The notes: generated by a model from the letters alone, not told the origin. DNA of 56,198 bases from Candidatus Aminicenantota bacterium (GCA_027061995.1 JAMOUT010000075.1:64092-120289); one strand, 5' to 3'. Numbered from the stretch's first letter, positions 8,568 through 18,405 are shown. Program-made: numbers and translations.

Positions 8568-9057
8568 TAATTATGAATTATCCATAGAAATTGAATATGA
8601 GATACAGAAGCAGCGAAAAAAACCCGAAGAATATTGCCTGAGACAGCTTTCCGCACCAAATTATAAAGCCGCATATATTCCAAGGTAGTAATGGCACCTA
8701 TCTTTTTTTCTATTTGTGGTTTTTACAATCCGGTATTGAGATTTAATCTCAAGTTATATATCATAAGTTGCGGAAATAGGGTTGAAAATCCGTTAAATCG
8801 AAAAAAGGTCAATATCAAAATGCGGTTTAGTTCAACAAAAAGGGGGAGGGAATAAAACATTGTTTCTGTTTTCCTTTATTGTAAATAATTTCTTCGCCGT
8901 TTTCCGGGATTTCCCGTTTCTCTTTTGAAGTATCCGTCATTACTTCATTTTATTGCTTTTACAAATCAGTTGTTCCTTGTTTAAGTAAGGTTTCAGAAGC
9001 AAAAACAATATTTTATTTTGAAGATTAGATATGATATAATCTCGCAAGGAGAAAAAC
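8568..9057. other. Long intergenic region without a recognisable gene
   Basis: About 490 bases between the divergent exbD and phosphodiesterase genes. Only short frames are found, the longest near 8692-8853 (about 54 codons) without a ribosome site or family likeness. A -10-like TATAAT at 9035-9040 could serve the downstream gene; the best -35 17 bases upstream is only TTTATT. Base composition here is a little more GC-rich than in other spacers, so a decayed gene is possible but cannot be identified. Confidence 0.5.
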
Positions 9058-10419
9058 ATGAAGAGAATAAATGTAATCATTGCGATTTTTCTTGTAGTTA
9101 TTATATTTATGGGAACAAGTTGTAAAAACAAAATTAAAATTCCTAAGAACCCCAAAGTATATGTAATAGGAATCGACGGGGCTGATTGGGATATCATAGA
9201 TCCACTTATTAAACAAGGCAAATTATCCTTTTTTAAAAAGCTTAAAGAAGAGTCCTCGTGGTCAAGATTAAAATCTTTCAGACCGACACTATCAGCTGTT
9301 ATTTGGACAAGTATTGCGACAGGTGATACTATGATAAAACACGGGATAGTTGATTGGCTTTTCGTAAAAGAAAACAACATAAAAGTTCCCTATTCAAATG
9401 CGGAAAAACGGGTTCCTTCCATATGGGAGATTTTTTCAAACTTCGGGAAAAAGAGTATAGTTTTACATTGGTATGTTACATATCCCCCCGATCATATTAA
9501 AGGAGTTATGGTTTCGGATATTTTTAGTGTGGCTATGAGTGAAGTGTTTTTTAATAATAAAGATTATAAGGATTTTAAAGATACGGTGTATCCCGAACTT
9601 TACTATAATAAGATGTATAGATTATTAAAAAAAGAGCTTACGGATAATAATATCGGTTATAAAGAGATGTTAAAATATTTGGAGATTCCCGATTATATAG
9701 AGATATATAAGAAAACATATAATGAAGAAAATGCCAAAAGGATTCCTATCTTGTCCAATTGGAGAATGTATATTCTTAAAGATTATATAGCCGAGAAAAC
9801 CCTATACTATTTTTTGCGAAAAAGTAAATTCGATATGCTCCTTTGGTATTCGAGGATGCCGGATGTATTCAAGCATTTTGCATCTATTTTCATGGACAAA
9901 ACTTACCTTGAAAAAATAAATAAATTGCTCGCATCAAAGAAACCGATTCCGGAAAAAACGGAAAAAGAGTTTGAGGCCAAACTATCTCCCGTAGTGGAAC
10001 CAATATTAAAACATAAGGAAAAATTGTTAAAAGCGATATATGAAAAAGCTAAAAAAGAAAATGCTTATTTAATAATTTTATCCGATCATGGATTTACATT
10101 AACAACCAAAGGTTATGATCATCATGGATTAGAAAAGAGGATAAAAGCCCCCGACGGTATTTTAATGATCCTCGGTCCCGATGTAAAGAAAAATCATGAA
10201 GTAAAAGCTTCTGTTCTTGATATAACCCCGACAATTCTTTATTTATCAAATAAACCTCTCGGAAAAGATATGGACGGCAAACCTATTATAGATGCTTTTC
10301 AGGTAAGAAGAAAAATAACCTTTAAGAAGTATAAGAAAAAACAAAAAATTAAAAAGAAAGAGAATAAAGAGATAAATAAAAAGATAATGAAGGATTTAAA
10401 AACAATAGGATACATCTAA
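9058..10419 (+). CDS. Lipoprotein type I phosphodiesterase / nucleotide pyrophosphatase family
   Basis: A 453-residue alkaline-phosphatase-superfamily hydrolase. It begins with a lipoprotein signal whose lipobox ends at Cys22 (MGTSC), so it should be anchored at the outer face of a membrane. The metal site is visible: Asp40 in GIDGADWD, the nucleophile region PTLSAVIWTSIATG (Ser79 aligns with the NPP catalytic Thr), LSDHGF near residue 345 and YDHHGLEKR further on. The C-terminus (about 415-440) is a very Lys-rich tail before a short end. The substrate (nucleotide, phospholipid or sugar phosphodiester) cannot be told. AAGGAG precedes the ATG. It is a single gene, separated from the next by its own promoter. 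Confidence 0.88.
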   Translation: MKRINVIIAIFLVVIIFMGTSCKNKIKIPKNPKVYVIGIDGADWDIIDPLIKQGKLSFFKKLKEESSWSRLKSFRPTLSAVIWTSIATGDTMIKHGIVDWLFVKENNIKVPYSNAEKRVPSIWEIFSNFGKKSIVLHWYVTYPPDHIKGVMVSDIFSVAMSEVFFNNKDYKDFKDTVYPELYYNKMYRLLKKELTDNNIGYKEMLKYLEIPDYIEIYKKTYNEENAKRIPILSNWRMYILKDYIAEKTLYYFLRKSKFDMLLWYSRMPDVFKHFASIFMDKTYLEKINKLLASKKPIPEKTEKEFEAKLSPVVEPILKHKEKLLKAIYEKAKKENAYLIILSDHGFTLTTKGYDHHGLEKRIKAPDGILMILGPDVKKNHEVKASVLDITPTILYLSNKPLGKDMDGKPIIDAFQVRRKITFKKYKKKQKIKKKENKEINKKIMKDLKTIGYI

Positions 10420-10429
10420 ATAAAATAAT

Positions 10430-10458
10430 TTGACAATTATAATTAATTTGATTATAAT
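10430..10458 (+). promoter_or_regulatory. Consensus promoter of the PP-loop gene
   Basis: TTGACA (10430-10435) and TATAAT (10453-10458) with a 17-base spacer, a perfect sigma-70-type match, 27 bases before the ATG at 10486. AAGGAGA lies at 10474-10480. Confidence 0.8.
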
Positions 10459-10485
10459 TCATTATTCCACCATAAGGAGAGAAAC

Positions 10486-11262
10486 ATGTCAAAAAACGAA
10501 GTAGTGATTCAATTTTCAGGAGGGATTGATTCTCTTTATTTAGCTTATTCTCTGTCAAAAAAATATGATAAGGTTCATCTTCTTACTTTTAATAAAGGGT
10601 ATCTCCACTTCGGCTTTAATTTTAGCAAACCTAATATTGATAATCTGAAAAAAATATTGGGAGAGGATAAAATTGTTTATAATCTGATAGATATGAAACC
10701 CCTTTTTAAAGAGATGGCAGTAAAAGGTTTTATGAAAAATTCTAAAAAATTCGGGAATGAAACCGCTTGGTGCATCCCTTGCAGGGCATCAATGGCTATC
10801 ATGAGCATCCTTTATTCCATTAAAAACGATATTTCAGATTATACTGACGGAGCAAATTGGGAACAAGCCCCTGACGGAGAAAAAATAATAGTTACGGCTG
10901 ATAATTTTCCCGAATATCTACAACTAATAAAAGATTACTCAAAAAAACACGGCATAAATTATTTCTCCCCTCTTTATGAGGAAAATACAAGGGAAGAGAG
11001 AAGAAATCTTCTTATCAAGCTCGGATTTAAAATAGACTGGAATAGTCTTGATGTTGAAAATCCGAAAGCTCTGAAAAATTTTTTTAAAAAAGATTTTTAT
11101 AAAAGATATCAACCGATGTGTATATCAGGCTGGCTAATGCATTGGAAAAGAAACCTGTTCAACAAAAAAGAGGAATTCAATATTCAGGAACTTGTGAGTT
11201 TTATAAAACAAAAGATGGAAACCGTAGGGGATGAATTTATTAAAAACCAGCTTTCGAAATAA
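10486..11262 (+). CDS. PP-loop (N-type ATP pyrophosphatase) family protein, substrate unknown
   Basis: A 258-residue protein with the PP-loop SGGIDS at residues 10-15, the AMP-forming ATP-binding motif of QueC, TtcA, ThiI and related enzymes. A CxxC pair in WCIPC (about residues 104-107) could bind zinc or an FeS cluster, and another Cys lies at about residue 218. The length is near that of QueC, but I do not see the QueC zinc-site pattern at the C-terminus, so the substrate is left open. It is a single gene with its own consensus promoter and strong ribosome site. The next gene starts 160 bases later. Confidence 0.8.
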   Translation: MSKNEVVIQFSGGIDSLYLAYSLSKKYDKVHLLTFNKGYLHFGFNFSKPNIDNLKKILGEDKIVYNLIDMKPLFKEMAVKGFMKNSKKFGNETAWCIPCRASMAIMSILYSIKNDISDYTDGANWEQAPDGEKIIVTADNFPEYLQLIKDYSKKHGINYFSPLYEENTREERRNLLIKLGFKIDWNSLDVENPKALKNFFKKDFYKRYQPMCISGWLMHWKRNLFNKKEEFNIQELVSFIKQKMETVGDEFIKNQLSK

Positions 11263-11422
11263 TACAATAATCCATCTTTAAAAATCATTCTTTATAAATA
11301 AATTGTTACAGCAAAAGAAATAAATCGGTCATATCTTTGGTTTTTCATATTCCCCTTTATTATGATAAAATTAATACTTATTGTTTATTAAAATATTCGA
11401 CTGACGGAAAACGGAGTGATTT

Positions 11423-12631
11423 ATGAATTTTGAATTTTTTATAGCTTGGAGATATCTTTTTTCAAAGAAGAAACAAAGATTCGTTTCTTTTATCACCTTT
11501 GTATCAGCTCTCGGCATAGCAATAGGAGTTACGGCTCTAATAGTAGCTCTTTCATTAATTAACGGGTTCCAAAAAGATATAAGAGACAGATTATTTCAGA
11601 CAAGCTATCATATTATGGTTCTTAAAAGTTTCTCAAAAACATTTACCGATTATAAAGATATAGAAAAAAAGATAAAAAACACAAAAGGGGTTATCCTCGA
11701 AACCCCCGTTCTTTATAAAAATGTTTTAATAAGTTATGGTTCCAATACATCGGGGGGGATAATTAAAGGGATGCCCATGGATAAAATTAAAAAGGAGTGG
11801 AAGGATTTTCTTATTGACGGGAAATTTGTTAAATCGGATAAAAGATTAGTGTATTTAGGGATAGGTGTAAGTGAAAATATAGGGGTTGAAACAGGAGACA
11901 GCGTGAAAGTGTTTTTCCCCTCTTTTAAACTTTCCCCTTTCGGACCTTTACCTTCGAGTAAAAAATTTAAAATCGGCGGAATTATAAAGTCGGGTTTATA
12001 TGAATTTGATTCGGTAAGTATTTTAACCGATATAAAAACTTTGCAACATATTCTTAATCTTAAAGATGACATAAGTTATATAGGGATAAAGGTTAAGAAA
12101 ATATTTGAGGTTGAGAAAATTAAAAAAGAGCTTGAAAAAAAACTTGGCGGAAGTTTTATGATTGTTACATGGAAAGAGCTTAACAAACCTCTTTTTTCAG
12201 CGCTTAAACTTGAGAAAACAGTTATGTTTTTTACGATTGCCCTCATAGTGTTTGTTGCAGCCCTTAATATTATTGCAACTCTGATTCTCCTTGTAATAGA
12301 AAAAGTGAAAGATATCGGAATATTAACCTCCCTCGGAGCAACACCGGAAAATATCAGAAGGATATTTTTTTATCAAGGAGCTACAATAGGAGTTATAGGC
12401 TCTATTGCAGGTGTGATTTTGGGTTTTATCATAATTTTAATCGGCAATGGTTTTCAGCTTATTAAAGTTCCTCAGGAAGTTTATCATATAGGTTATGTCA
12501 GATTTTATCCCGAGATTAAAGATATCCTGATAATATTTTTCAGCTCTCTCACTATAACTTTTCTTACAACTCTGTATCCTTCGAAAAAAGCCGCTGAAAT
12601 AGAACCTGCCGAAGCATTGAGGGAAGAATGA
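11423..12631 (+). CDS. lolC: LolC/LolE-type lipoprotein-releasing ABC permease
   Basis: A 402-residue inner-membrane protein with the Lol layout: a cytoplasmic N-terminal stretch (FFIAWRYLFSKKKQRF), one membrane helix (about 22-45), a large periplasmic domain (about 46-265), then three helices of the FtsX domain (about 268-292, 318-345, 363-383). The end, KKAAEIEPAEALREE, is characteristic of this family. With LolD it releases outer-membrane lipoproteins from the inner membrane. Only one permease is present, so a LolF-like homodimer is likely (inference). The stop overlaps the next ATG by 4 bases (ATGA). CGGAG precedes the start. Confidence 0.92.
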   Translation: MNFEFFIAWRYLFSKKKQRFVSFITFVSALGIAIGVTALIVALSLINGFQKDIRDRLFQTSYHIMVLKSFSKTFTDYKDIEKKIKNTKGVILETPVLYKNVLISYGSNTSGGIIKGMPMDKIKKEWKDFLIDGKFVKSDKRLVYLGIGVSENIGVETGDSVKVFFPSFKLSPFGPLPSSKKFKIGGIIKSGLYEFDSVSILTDIKTLQHILNLKDDISYIGIKVKKIFEVEKIKKELEKKLGGSFMIVTWKELNKPLFSALKLEKTVMFFTIALIVFVAALNIIATLILLVIEKVKDIGILTSLGATPENIRRIFFYQGATIGVIGSIAGVILGFIIILIGNGFQLIKVPQEVYHIGYVRFYPEIKDILIIFFSSLTITFLTTLYPSKKAAEIEPAEALREE

Positions 12632-13305
12632 TTAAGATAATTGATTTAAAAAAAGGATACCCCTCTCCAAAGGGGGAGATAATAGTCCTTGACGGTGTGA
12701 ATCTTAGTATCAAAAAAGGAAAATCGGTTGTAATAATGGGAAGTTCGGGTTCGGGAAAAACAACCCTTTTAAATCTTATCGCGGGACTCGATCTGCCTGA
12801 TTCAGGCAAAATTTTTTTTAAAGAGACCGACATTTTTTCTCTAAGCGGGAAAAAAAGAGCTGAATTAAGAAACAGAAAGGTGGGGATGATATTTCAGTTT
12901 TTTAATCTTCTTAAGGAATTTACGGCTGTTGAGAATGTAGCAATCCCTTTGATTATATCGGGAATGAATAAAAAAGAGGCATTAAAAAAAGGGGAACACC
13001 TTTTAAAGAATTTCGGCCTCGGCAACAGAATGGAGCACAGACCTTACGAGCTTTCCGGGGGTGAACAACAAAGAGTTGCAATTGCACGAGCCATAGTTCG
13101 TAACCCTGAGATCCTGCTTCTTGATGAACCCACCGGAAATCTTGATTGGAAAAGCGCTAATGAAACAATCGGATTTATAAAAGAAAAAATATCCGAACTA
13201 AATATAACTTCTGTCCTTGTAACTCACAGTTATGAGCTTGCAAAAAATTTCGGCGAAATTTTTACGCTGAAACACGGTAAATTAGAGAAAAATATATCAG
13301 GTTGA
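12628..13305 (+). CDS. lolD: LolD-type ABC transporter ATP-binding protein
   Basis: A 225-residue ATPase with Walker A GSSGSGKTTLL, Q-loop in FQFFNLL, signature LSGGEQQRVAIARA, Walker B LLLDEPTGNLD and the switch His in VTHS. The sequence type is that of the LolD/MacB/FtsE group; pairing with the LolC-type permease in a 4-base overlap makes LolD the best name. The 3' end is convergent with, and overlaps by 9 bases, the glycosyltransferase gene on the other strand, so no terminator separates them. Confidence 0.93.
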   Translation: MIKIIDLKKGYPSPKGEIIVLDGVNLSIKKGKSVVIMGSSGSGKTTLLNLIAGLDLPDSGKIFFKETDIFSLSGKKRAELRNRKVGMIFQFFNLLKEFTAVENVAIPLIISGMNKKEALKKGEHLLKNFGLGNRMEHRPYELSGGEQQRVAIARAIVRNPEILLLDEPTGNLDWKSANETIGFIKEKISELNITSVLVTHSYELAKNFGEIFTLKHGKLEKNISG

Positions 13306-14487
13306 TATTTTCCATCTTTTTTCCCCGACTTTTTCAATCAATTTAAGATATTTTTCAACTATCCTGTTCCATGTATAATTTTCTTCATAAAAAATTCTCC
13401 CTTTTTCCCCCATTTTATCATATATCTTTTTATTATTTAATATATATTCGAGAGCCTCTTTAAATTCAAAATAATCATTATAGTAGAGCCCCCCACCCGA
13501 ACGGACAACCTGATCTTTCAGCACCGGGCAACCGCCGTTTACTATAACAGGTTTTCTGAGCGCCCAACTTTCTATGGTTACCATTGACAAAGATTCATAA
13601 AATGAGGGCATCATCAAAATTTCTGATGCCGCAAGAGCATCAAATTTATCCTCATCTGATACAGCTCCCACATATACTATATCTTCATCCTCGGGAATAG
13701 GATATACCTCTTTTCCGATTAAAACCAATTTCAGATTATCATTATTCTCTTTTTTATATTTTTGAAAAAAATCAAAAAGATGATCCACCCCTTTGTTTTT
13801 ATCGATTCTCCCTATATACAGTAAAAATTTATCCTCTATTCCGTATTTTTTTCTGAATCTGTTTTCATTGTATTCGTAAGGGATTTCAGAGCCGACCCCT
13901 ACAACATCTCCCGGAACACCATAATTATCGGAATAAAGATTAATAATCCTTTTTTCCTCCCATGAATTATAAACAATTGCTCGCGGAAGATTAAAAACAG
14001 GTCTGAATACTTTAAGATAAAGAGTTGGGTCGGGTTCCGCCGTCGGAACAAGAATTGATTTTTGAGGTAAACTCTTGATTCCGTGAAAAGAGTGATAATA
14101 TCTGAAAGAGAAAAAGATAAAAAAATCAAATTCCTCTTCTCTTCTCTTAATCTCTTTAATTAATTTCGGAAGATTAGGCCCCTCCTCCTCAATCCATTTT
14201 AACTCATCCTTTTCAGTATGTTCTTTTTCAAAAACTTTATGTTGGATTTTTCCGAATTTAACGGGGTTTCTTTTCTTTGACACCGGAAACCTGTTTACTT
14301 TAACACCGTCTATATAGGTTATTTTATCCCTGTAATAATCTTTCCAAGTTATATAATCTTTTGCTTTTGATGTAAAAACCTCAATATCAAAATGGGGTTT
14401 CAGATATTTAACGATTAATCTGCAATGATACTCGGCTCCCCCTATTATATCCTCTCCGTATCTTTGAACTACAAAACCTATCTTCAT
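13297..14487 (-). CDS. Family 4-like glycosyltransferase
   Basis: A 396-residue GT-B enzyme. The N-terminal half begins with KIGFVVQRYGEDIIGGAEYH, containing the glycine-rich loop typical of GT4 enzymes that act on sugar acceptors. The C-terminal half has YIGRIDKNKGVDHL (about residues 226-239) and the EX7E motif in MPSFYESLSMVTIESW, both for nucleotide-sugar binding. No membrane helix is seen. It is the last gene of a five-gene operon; its start overlaps the stop of the preceding glycosyltransferase by 4 bases. Donor and acceptor cannot be told. Confidence 0.9.
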   Translation of the reverse strand: MKIGFVVQRYGEDIIGGAEYHCRLIVKYLKPHFDIEVFTSKAKDYITWKDYYRDKITYIDGVKVNRFPVSKKRNPVKFGKIQHKVFEKEHTEKDELKWIEEEGPNLPKLIKEIKRREEEFDFFIFFSFRYYHSFHGIKSLPQKSILVPTAEPDPTLYLKVFRPVFNLPRAIVYNSWEEKRIINLYSDNYGVPGDVVGVGSEIPYEYNENRFRKKYGIEDKFLLYIGRIDKNKGVDHLFDFFQKYKKENNDNLKLVLIGKEVYPIPEDEDIVYVGAVSDEDKFDALAASEILMMPSFYESLSMVTIESWALRKPVIVNGGCPVLKDQVVRSGGGLYYNDYFEFKEALEYILNNKKIYDKMGEKGRIFYEENYTWNRIVEKYLKLIEKVGEKRWKIST

Positions 14488-15662
14488 TTAACGATTTTCT
14501 CCAGATATTCTTTTAATACATTGATGATAATATCCTTTTTATATGTTTTTCTATAAACATATTGAGCTCTGTTCGATAGTTTTCTTCTGAATTCTCCGTC
14601 TTGCGAAAGAAGGTTTAAAACCTCCTGAAACTCAAAATAACTTGAATAAGATAATCCCGCTTTTGTCTTTAATATATATTCAAGATAATTTTCATTTCTT
14701 ATATCAGCTATAAAAGGTTTCCCCCCTTTCAGACTATTTATAATCTCATATCCCGAGACATCTTCCGCTGACGGATGAACGGTAAAAAGGGAACCTTTAA
14801 TCGCAGTGTATTTATCCGTAAGATCAAATCTTTCTATTATTTTAACTGATTCATCTTTTAAAAAAGGGATCCCCCTTTTTGACATTATTACCAAATCAAG
14901 ATTCGCAAAATTCATCTTTTTATAATAGAGAAAATATTTTAAGAGTCTTGCAGCTCCCCCCTCTTCCGAAAAACTTCCCGTGAAAAGTATATAGGGATTA
15001 TTTATCTTATGTTTTATCTTAAAGTTTTGGACACTTCCCCCTCTTGTTTTATCATCCCCTACGGGAGGAACAATCATTGAGGGTTTTTCTTTAATAAATT
15101 CAAATAATCTGAAAAACAGATTCTGTTGATGGTTTGTGAAGAACAGGGTTCCGTCGGTTAATTCAAGTGTTTCCTTAAACATATCAAGTCCCATAACAAG
15201 GGGATCTTTCTCCATAATAAAAAGGAGTTTTCTCTTTTTTATCTGTTTTACTATCTTATAATTCAGATATGAATGTTTCCCGTAAATCAGGAAAATATCG
15301 AATTTATCCTCAAGTTCTTTCGCTTTTTTAATAAGTTCGGGAACGATAGGTCCCTTTTGTTTATGCCAGTTTTTCTCATCTCTTCGGGAATAAAGCCCCG
15401 AAAAAAGCCATCTCGTGAATAATCTGAAATTCCCGTATTGTTTTACAATATTTGAATGAAATCTTAAAACATCTATCCCTTTATATATGAATTCCCCTTT
15501 TTTAAATTCAGGCTCAAAAGTTCTCTCGCTTTTTGCGGTAGTTGTGAATATTGTAATCTTTACCCCTTGGTGAAACAACTCTTCGCTCAGTTTTATGATA
15601 TTTTTAATCTCTCTGTTATCTGTTTCATAATCAAGAATAGGTGTGATTATCGCTAAATTCAT
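14484..15662 (-). CDS. GT-B glycosyltransferase-like protein with altered EX7E motif
   Basis: A 392-residue protein built like its neighbour: an N-terminal Rossmann half (MNLAIITPILDYETDNREIK) and a C-terminal half with PYILFTGSFSEEGGAARLL. In the donor-binding region the sequence reads HPSAEDVSGYEIINSLKGGK; aligned with the GT4 EX7E motif, the second Glu is kept but the first position is Ser. The glycine-rich N-terminal acceptor loop is also missing. It may be inactive, regulatory, or use a different donor geometry (inference). Both ends overlap the adjacent glycosyltransferase genes by 4 bases, so all three are probably made in fixed proportion and act on one glycan. Confidence 0.8.
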   Translation of the reverse strand: MNLAIITPILDYETDNREIKNIIKLSEELFHQGVKITIFTTTAKSERTFEPEFKKGEFIYKGIDVLRFHSNIVKQYGNFRLFTRWLFSGLYSRRDEKNWHKQKGPIVPELIKKAKELEDKFDIFLIYGKHSYLNYKIVKQIKKRKLLFIMEKDPLVMGLDMFKETLELTDGTLFFTNHQQNLFFRLFEFIKEKPSMIVPPVGDDKTRGGSVQNFKIKHKINNPYILFTGSFSEEGGAARLLKYFLYYKKMNFANLDLVIMSKRGIPFLKDESVKIIERFDLTDKYTAIKGSLFTVHPSAEDVSGYEIINSLKGGKPFIADIRNENYLEYILKTKAGLSYSSYFEFQEVLNLLSQDGEFRRKLSNRAQYVYRKTYKKDIIINVLKEYLEKIVK

Positions 15663-16723
15663 ATCTCCTCTAATAATTTTAAAAATTTTTTAGGATTACT
15701 TTCCTCTTTTATTCTCTCCACTCTTTTTTGCTGAGAATCAAGTATTTTACCATTAAGCTCTTTGTTTTTCCATACTTCATAAATTAGCTCTCCTACCAAA
15801 GCGGGGTTTTTCGTGTTTGTCAAAAGAGATGCTCCACCCGTTGTCCAAGGGATTGCGGTTGAATTATATGCAATAACAGGGATATCATAAATCATGCTTT
15901 CCACAATCGGCAGACAATAACCTTCATGTTCACTCATGCTAATGAATATATCCGATATTTGATAATATGTAAGAAGTTCATTATAGGGGATATGTCCGGT
16001 AAAAATAATATCCTTTGAAGATAAAAGAAAAAAATTGACATAATCAAGCAAAGCATAATAGTATCTTTTATCCGCATTTGTGTTTCCAACTATAAATAAT
16101 CTTGAATCCTGATGAACAAATTTTTTCAAATAAAAGAATATCTTGATTATATCCTCATATTTTTTATTTGCCACAATTCTTCCGACTGTTATAAGATTCA
16201 GTTTACCGTCCCCGAACATCTTGGATAAAATATATGAGGGGTTTTTCGTGTATTTTGAAAAATCAATCATAAGGGGGAAAACAGCCGTGTTTTTAAAACC
16301 TATGGATTCAAGCTCTTGTCTGTTGTATTCCGAATCACCTATTGCAAGTGATATCACCGATTTAAGATAATTAAGCTCTTTTTTCCCGTGGTAACCTATT
16401 CTGAACAGATCTTTTCTATAGTTTTTAAAAAAATGTTCGGGGGTTATATTATGATGAATCAAAACTTTTTTCCCTTTTGCATTGAGAAAAAAATCTGTAA
16501 TTCCCGAAGGGATTGCAAAATGATAAATCTTTATATCATCCCTGTCTTCATACTCTTCAAAATGTTTTGCCTCCGATGAAACCGCTCCGTCAATATGGTA
16601 GCTGTATATCTCCGATTTAATCCCTTCCGATAAAAAAAATTTTTTTAAACTCAGTGCTTCAAAACCTATCGCATCACCATAATGAAAAGCTGGCAAAAAC
16701 TGATTGATCTCTCTTATCCCCAT
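15659..16723 (-). CDS. Family 4-like glycosyltransferase
   Basis: A 354-residue GT-B glycosyltransferase. The start shows a gapped acceptor-side fold (INQFLPAFHYGDAIGFEALS), the middle LITVGRIVANKKYEDIIKIF, and the donor motif MSEHEGYCLPIVESM carries an intact EX7E. It is soluble or peripheral; no membrane helix is seen. It overlaps nadK by 10 bases and the next glycosyltransferase by 4. The three tandem transferases suggest synthesis of a short cell-surface or lipid-linked glycan. Confidence 0.9.
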   Translation of the reverse strand: MGIREINQFLPAFHYGDAIGFEALSLKKFFLSEGIKSEIYSYHIDGAVSSEAKHFEEYEDRDDIKIYHFAIPSGITDFFLNAKGKKVLIHHNITPEHFFKNYRKDLFRIGYHGKKELNYLKSVISLAIGDSEYNRQELESIGFKNTAVFPLMIDFSKYTKNPSYILSKMFGDGKLNLITVGRIVANKKYEDIIKIFFYLKKFVHQDSRLFIVGNTNADKRYYYALLDYVNFFLLSSKDIIFTGHIPYNELLTYYQISDIFISMSEHEGYCLPIVESMIYDIPVIAYNSTAIPWTTGGASLLTNTKNPALVGELIYEVWKNKELNGKILDSQQKRVERIKEESNPKKFLKLLEEI

Positions 16724-17556
16724 TTTAATTTTTCCCTTAAAATACTAAAATAATCTCTTTCGGGATTATTTATTACGGACAGCACTGTCTTACTCTCTCT
16801 GACTTTAACCATATCTCCCGAATTGATTGCCTCTCCTCTCTGTCCGTCTATGGTAACAATCATTTCATCCCCTTTTATAACCTCGACAATTATTTCACAT
16901 TCCGAAGATATAACAACAGGTTTCAGAGTTAAGGAATGGGGGCAGATAGGGGTGATAAGAAGATTTTTACTTCGCGGGGTAACAATCGGTCCCCCCGCCG
17001 AAAGATTATAAGCTGTTGACCCCGTGGGTGTTGATATTATAAGTCCGTCAGCTCTTACAACAGAGAAAAACCTGTCTCCAACTTTTACATTAAGTTGACT
17101 CATTCTTGCAAGATTTTCCTTACTGAAAACAACATCATTAAGGGCTGTAAATCTTTTATCTTTGATAATAACTTCAAGAAGCGCCCTGTTTGATTTTTTA
17201 TAATCTCCCTCAATAAGAGAAGGGATAAATTTTAAAAATTCCTCTTTTGTAAATTCCGTTAAAAATCCGAGAAAACCCATATTAATTCCGATAACAGGGA
17301 TATTATTCATGGCAGATTTTGTTGCGGCGCTTAAAAAAGTCCCGTCCCCTCCCATAACTACGATTGTTTCAGCTTTTTTATATATTTCACTCTCCTTTTC
17401 GCTTTTCATTCCGGAAATCTCACCTTTGAATTTTTCTGACAGATAAATTTCCGAATTATAATTTTTAAAGATATCCGCACATTTTTTCAGATAATCGGAA
17501 AGTCCTTTTGCATGAGGTTTAACAATTATCCCTATCACTCTATTCTTTTTCTTCAA
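16714..17556 (-). CDS. nadK: NAD kinase
   Basis: A 280-residue cytosolic enzyme making NADP+ from NAD+ and ATP (or polyphosphate). Family motifs are intact: MGGDGTFLSAA, MGFLGFLTEF, NDVVF and DGLIISTPTGSTAYNLSAGG. The length is normal. It overlaps tlyA by 17 bases and the following glycosyltransferase by 10. A tlyA-nadK pairing is common in bacteria (family knowledge). Confidence 0.97.
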   Translation of the reverse strand: MKKKNRVIGIIVKPHAKGLSDYLKKCADIFKNYNSEIYLSEKFKGEISGMKSEKESEIYKKAETIVVMGGDGTFLSAATKSAMNNIPVIGINMGFLGFLTEFTKEEFLKFIPSLIEGDYKKSNRALLEVIIKDKRFTALNDVVFSKENLARMSQLNVKVGDRFFSVVRADGLIISTPTGSTAYNLSAGGPIVTPRSKNLLITPICPHSLTLKPVVISSECEIIVEVIKGDEMIVTIDGQRGEAINSGDMVKVRESKTVLSVINNPERDYFSILREKLKWG

Positions 17557-18325
17557 AGATAACCTCCCCTATTATTTCTTCGGGATTAGACAAACCGAAT
17601 CCCTCGGATTTAAGATAAAAAAGATATTCAGTATTCCCTTTTTGCCCGCGGACAGGGGATTTAACAACTCCGTAAAGGTAAAGACCGAGATTATTGATTC
17701 CCGCGTGAACACCATTCAGAATCTTTTGTATGTTTTTTTTATCTTTAACAATCCCTTTTTTAAGATACTCCCTTTTACCCTCGAATTGAGGTTTAATCAG
17801 AAGTATATAATCAGCTTCTTTATTAATTTTAATCAGAGCGGGCAATATTTTTAAAACGGATATAAAAGAAACATCCATTACAAAAAGCTCGGGAATTCCT
17901 TCTTTAAAATCTTTTTTCTCAAGAAATCTCCCGTTCTTTTTGATTTTTATGATATCTGGGTTATTTTGCAATTTATAATCAAGCTGATTTATATTAACAT
18001 CAACCGCATATATCTTTTTCACCCCTCTTTGAAGGAGAAGATCGGTAAACCCTCCTGTTGAGGAGCCTATATCAGCGGCGATTTTTCCCGTGGGATTTAC
18101 CGAGAATGCTTCAAGAGCCTTTTCAAGTTTGAGTCCACCTCTGCTAACAAAGGGAAAAACCTCTTTTATTTTTATTTCAGAGTCGATTCTGACAGGAGTT
18201 CCCGGTTTATCCACCATTTGACCGTTTACGCTAACTCTTCCCTCTCTGATGTATGCCTGCGCAAGATTTCTGCTTTTTATATTTTCTCTTTCAATAAGAA
18301 GTAAGTCCAATCTCTCTTTTTTCAT
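17540..18325 (-). CDS. tlyA: TlyA family rRNA 2'-O-methyltransferase
   Basis: A protein of about 261 residues with an N-terminal S4 RNA-binding domain (about 1-60, RLDLLLIERENIKSR and REGRVSVNG), then a FtsJ-like SAM methyltransferase domain with DIGSSTGGFTDLLLQRG and VMDVSFIS. Family members methylate 16S/23S rRNA and are often called hemolysin A. Two ATGs stand in tandem; the second (18325) gives the usual family start MKKERLDLLL. There is no Shine-Dalgarno; a TATTAT box ends only a few bases upstream (18336-18331), so the mRNA may be leaderless. First gene of the tlyA-nadK-glycosyltransferase operon. Confidence 0.93.
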   Translation of the reverse strand: MKKERLDLLLIERENIKSRNLAQAYIREGRVSVNGQMVDKPGTPVRIDSEIKIKEVFPFVSRGGLKLEKALEAFSVNPTGKIAADIGSSTGGFTDLLLQRGVKKIYAVDVNINQLDYKLQNNPDIIKIKKNGRFLEKKDFKEGIPELFVMDVSFISVLKILPALIKINKEADYILLIKPQFEGKREYLKKGIVKDKKNIQKILNGVHAGINNLGLYLYGVVKSPVRGQKGNTEYLFYLKSEGFGLSNPEEIIGEVIFEEKE

Positions 18326-18405
18326 CATTTATAATACCATAAATACCTTTTGTAATAAAATTTAAAGATGGCAAGCTGCGATTATATAAAACAGAGATAC
18401 GGATA

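Noticed and set aside
8692-8853. A 54-codon frame in the long exbD-phosphodiesterase spacer
   Set aside because: No ribosome site, no family likeness, and ordinary for its length.
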